From Voacanga thouarsii (Eukaryota; Streptophyta; Magnoliopsida; Gentianales; Apocynaceae): a DNA stretch of 64,000 bases. The position numbers and the translations under genes are program-made. Below are positions 60,801 to 64,000 of the stretch, one piece after another (position 1 is the first letter of the stretch; each line of letters starts with the position of its first letter). The DNA is taken from NCBI GenBank assembly GCA_026120185.1, contig JANUWF010001617.1, forward strand, positions 1 through 64,000. The letters are read 5' to 3'. The notes beneath the pieces are model-generated. The model made no database searches. It saw only the letters and a list, made by a program, of their open reading frames with translations, and was not told where the DNA came from.

Positions 60801-63800
60801 TCAGAAGAATGCAGGTTGGAATTGCAATGGTTAACATCTTCAAGTGAGTAAGGACGAAGATATTTCTCTTCACCAGAACACTCTCCAGCAATAAAGGATG
60901 ACTGTATATCTTGTGATGAAAAGTTCAAATTTGATCTTATTTTATGAGAATTTGTGCACTTGGAAAAGGACCAGATAGGTTTTTCTTCATCTTGCCATGA
61001 GTAAGTGTCCTTCAAGAGATGGTCAACTCCTACTTCTCCAATGCCAGTATCTTCATTATTATCCATCCACTTTTTCTGGATTGCGAAGTCATCACCTGCA
61101 AACTGACTCCCCACTTCATTTGTAAAGGATGGTTCATGGGGCAGCAAGCTTCCTCTTCTGAAGCAACTAAACTCATGTGGTTTTTCAAAATCGCGGTTGA
61201 CATCTGCATTACTGATAATACTGTGACAATCAGTAGAGAGTGCACTACCCATTGACATATTCCTTGAAGTGTCATCCTCTTCAAATGATTCATCCTGCCA
61301 TCTTGAACCTAAAAAATAATCAACTTGCTTGTTGAAATTATCTGCAGCATGGTCGTTCCCCAAAAAATTTTCTTCCACAGACAGAATATTATCATATAAC
61401 TGGTTGTGACGATGACTCTTACTATTTTTCACCGGTCCACAACGAAAAAAAGATGCAAAACCTGATGCAATAGCATTATCAGTATCATGAACATATAAAG
61501 ACTCGGTTTGGCACTTTTCTAACTCGGAAGCATCTTCACTAGACTTCTGACACGATGATAGGCTCCTTCTCCATGCAGGCAAGGGATTACAATCAACTAG
61601 TGGAGCCTGCCACTTCTGGGTTCTGCACCTCTTTTTGCCAACTTCACAGTTCACTGGCAAGTTTGAAAATTTTAAAAAATAATAAAATAAAATACGAAAG
61701 ATAGAATTATTTCAGCATCCCATTATATTTTTCGAGTAACGAAAAAATAAATACAAGATATGCATCAGATCATCGAGTAAGTTCAATTTAAGGTAAAAAT
61801 GAGTATGTGATATATTAAGTAATGAAATCAGATTACCATCAGAAACACTTTCTGCCCATATACTGGTGACAGCATCCTGAACAAAATTAAGTATAGGACC
61901 CCAATCCTGGAAATTCAGAAACAAAATTCTGAGGGAATATACAGAGAAAAACAGAAAGAAGGCCTGCATTACTGGGGAAAATATCTCATAAAATAGCATA
62001 ATAAGAAGCTATCCAAGCCACCACATCGAAAAGAGACAAAGTTAACAACAATTTGCTGTATTTGATTCAACCAACTTACATATGAAGACCGAAAAAAACA
62101 TTAATAGATTAACAGCTGGTTGTGACGAGGTTAATTAGCACTTCACTTGCAGAAATATGAGGTATGGAAAAAGTCAACAAAAGTAATGTCTGAATACAAC
62201 AACATATTAAACAAGGATCTGGATGCAATATGAGTTGAATGCAACAGTTAACTCAACCCTTCACGTTCAGCAACGATAAACTTTCCACCGTATAGAGCTT
62301 TGTGCTGGTATTTAACTCTTTATAACAAAGAAAATACCGGGAAAATTTTAATTGAGCACCAATAGTTTGGAGTCAAAAGCATAGGTGCCAAAAGCACAGG
62401 TCATCAGAGCATACAGATGAGCCCCACGAGGCTTGCTTATTTACAACCAGTTTGCAAGGTCGCAGTTTATTATTGGAAGGTAAAGGGGATAGACAGATAG
62501 ATCAGCCCTAGGGATAAAACATAGAAGGAACATTCTTGAAGATAGGCATTACACATGACCATTCTGCCCCATTAAATCATTCAACACCCTAGTTAAGATT
62601 ACTGTTGCAAGCACCTTTTGTTGTTCTAATTCTTTATATTGCATGTCAAAAGTAACTTCTCCAAGTCCATACAGAATTCAAACTTAGAAGACATCAGAAA
62701 CCTAATCATATAGCACAAAGACACGGATGCAATATCAGATACTCTTTAATTCAACATTCAAAGCTCAACAACATATCAATTGATATGAATTCTCAGAAAT
62801 TTTCTTACCAGTAAATGATATATGAAAGGACAACAGACCAAACTTTTGTACAAGTAATTCCAAGTATTTAATCATATTTCTTTCTAGGTGGTACTTCTCG
62901 TGTAGATGAAGCTGGAAATCTCATTTAACACAGAATGCTGAGCCGCTCCAAAGTAGTCAAATTGACAGAAACAGCGAGAAGAATCACTGATCAATCAAAT
63001 CCAGGAACAATGCATAAGTAAACCAGAAAATGAAATTATTACCCTGAATTCAACCAAGTTCTTTGATGGCTCAACAGTAATGTCGTAAAGAGATCTTGGG
63101 CAACTTAGATTCAAGATAAAAGTTGGACAGCTCTGAAGTCTACTTCTCCTCTCGTAATGGGACACGTTATTAAATTTCCTATTTTCCCAACAGCCAGCAG
63201 CCAACTGATTCAGCATTTTATGTATTGGTCCCTTGCCAACAAACCTCGAGTTAATGTCTGCATTAATGGAGGTTAAAGAAAACATATGCACGAAGCAGGT
63301 TTTCCTAACACCAACCATTCAACCAAGTATCTGCTTTGTATATCTTTGTATATATATATCGATACAAGACATGGATACAGATGTACTGGAAAGCCTGCAA
63401 ATTTAGGAATCCAGGAATTAGAAAAAGTGACAATAGATTGAAATATGCAGCAATAGTGCCAGAGTCAGCAAAAATGAACTTTAATACCTTGAGAGACATA
63501 ATACCAAAAGGACCAGATATATATCCAGAAAGCTTCAATCCAGCTTCACAGGCTTTAAGTTCATTCAAAGAACTGCTGGCATCAATACCAAAGTTACAGG
63601 ACAATAGTTGCAAAGGAGAAGGGGAAGAACTTGTGTTAAGCAGTTCATCATCACTGCAGTCAAGTAAACAAAATGTAAATGAATAGAACATAACTAGCTA
63701 CATTTTGGCAAAATCAAGAAGAAAAACCTCTCAATATCAGCAACTCGGAAGGAAACCCTGGAGTGGACCAGTGCAATTCTTAGCACGCATTTCTTAACTG

Positions 63801-64000
63801 AGTGTAGAACCTTCTTGGGGCTTCCAATTCAGACATGCAAATCACAAAAAGCACAGATCAGTCAGTAGGAACATCCATTCAATATCTCCTTTCAGTGAAT
63901 AGGTTTATTAAAATTAATCAATCTTCTGAAATAGAAATTCCAAAAAACAAACCTGGATTGCATACGCTTCCTGCGAACTGGCTGGTTATAAAATAAATCA
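56781..64000 (-). CDS. MLH3: MLH3 DNA mismatch repair endonuclease (5' end beyond window)
   Basis: Exons in transcript order: 64000-63953 (partial), 63820-63728, 63653-63488, 63394-63379, 63257-63043, 61906-61837, 61653-60199, 60071-59978, 59874-59786, 59538-59465, 59378-59181, 58778-58734, 58662-58609, 58510-58404, 58190-58142, 57714-57655, 57502-57430, 57177-57092 and 56954-56781. Phases all agree; 1054 aa are visible. The first residues (DLFYNQPVRRK) and 'YINSRFVGKGPIHKML' belong to the MutL N-terminal domain; the ATPase start is off-window. Exon 61653-60199 encodes the long variable linker with basic 'KKRSRRSHSAPPF'. The C-terminus has the metal-binding endonuclease motif DQHAADERIRLEE, split by an intron after DQ, plus 'NNKACRGAIMFGDTLLP' and 'CAHGRPTTVPL'. 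MLH3 pairs with MLH1 in the nucleus to resolve meiotic crossovers and repair mismatches. No damage seen. Confidence 0.94.
57827..57883. repeat. (TAA)n microsatellite in an MLH3 intron
   Basis: About 18 AAT units in the intron between exons 58190-58142 and 57714-57655. Likely to vary in length between individuals. Confidence 0.9.

Overview
This is AT-rich nuclear DNA of a flowering plant, most likely a eudicot. Genes have many small GT-AG introns, and the products (TRM/DUF4378, WOX13, PIG-H, MLH3) are plant-type. The space between genes is filled with plant Copia, hAT, Helitron, LINE, SINE and Stowaway-like elements. I cannot name the species.

Layout. 1-11 kb: intergenic, with a 3' LINE fragment (about 2.2-2.76 kb), a SINE candidate, several MITEs, and a 781-bp unit present twice in perfect tandem (9140-10701) just upstream of the first gene. 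11-17.2 kb: a complete TON1-recruiting-motif (TRM) gene on +, five coding exons. 18.9-32.2 kb: a transposon nest. One LINE can be followed in order as endonuclease, reverse transcriptase, zf-RVT and RNase H pieces at 18.95, 27.65, 29.46 and 31.5 kb, and is split by later insertions. The insertions include a 2556-bp non-autonomous Helitron (20298-22853) carrying pieces of two host genes, a VPS51 N-terminal fragment, and a 5'-truncated Copia element on -. 32.2-40 kb: very AT-rich intergenic DNA with MITEs and microsatellites. 40.26-43.3 kb: a complete WOX13 homeobox gene (+). 44.2-47.3 kb: a decayed hAT transposon. 47.4-53.0 kb: a decayed full-length Copia element with both LTRs. 53.26-56.35 kb: a complete PIG-H gene (+). 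56.78-64 kb and beyond: most of MLH3 (-), whose N-terminal ATPase start lies outside the window.

The gene models close arithmetically: every exon phase matches its neighbour in the TRM gene (874 aa), WOX13 (274 aa), PIG-H (190 aa) and the visible MLH3 (1054 aa). MLH3 needs a 16-nt microexon. From memory, WOX13, PIG-H and MLH3 are close neighbours in Arabidopsis (At4g35550, At4g35530, At4g35520), so 40-64 kb looks like a conserved block expanded by transposons. The four genes are functionally unrelated: microtubule and division-plane organisation, transcription, GPI-anchor synthesis and meiotic crossover/mismatch repair.

I found no CRISPR array, operon, rRNA or tRNA gene, and nothing that amounts to a wholly new biological system. 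The most interesting items are the gene-capturing Helitron and surrounding gene fragments, the exact tandem duplication upstream of the TRM gene, the MLH3 microexon, and the Copia LTR ending about 260 bp from the PIG-H start codon.
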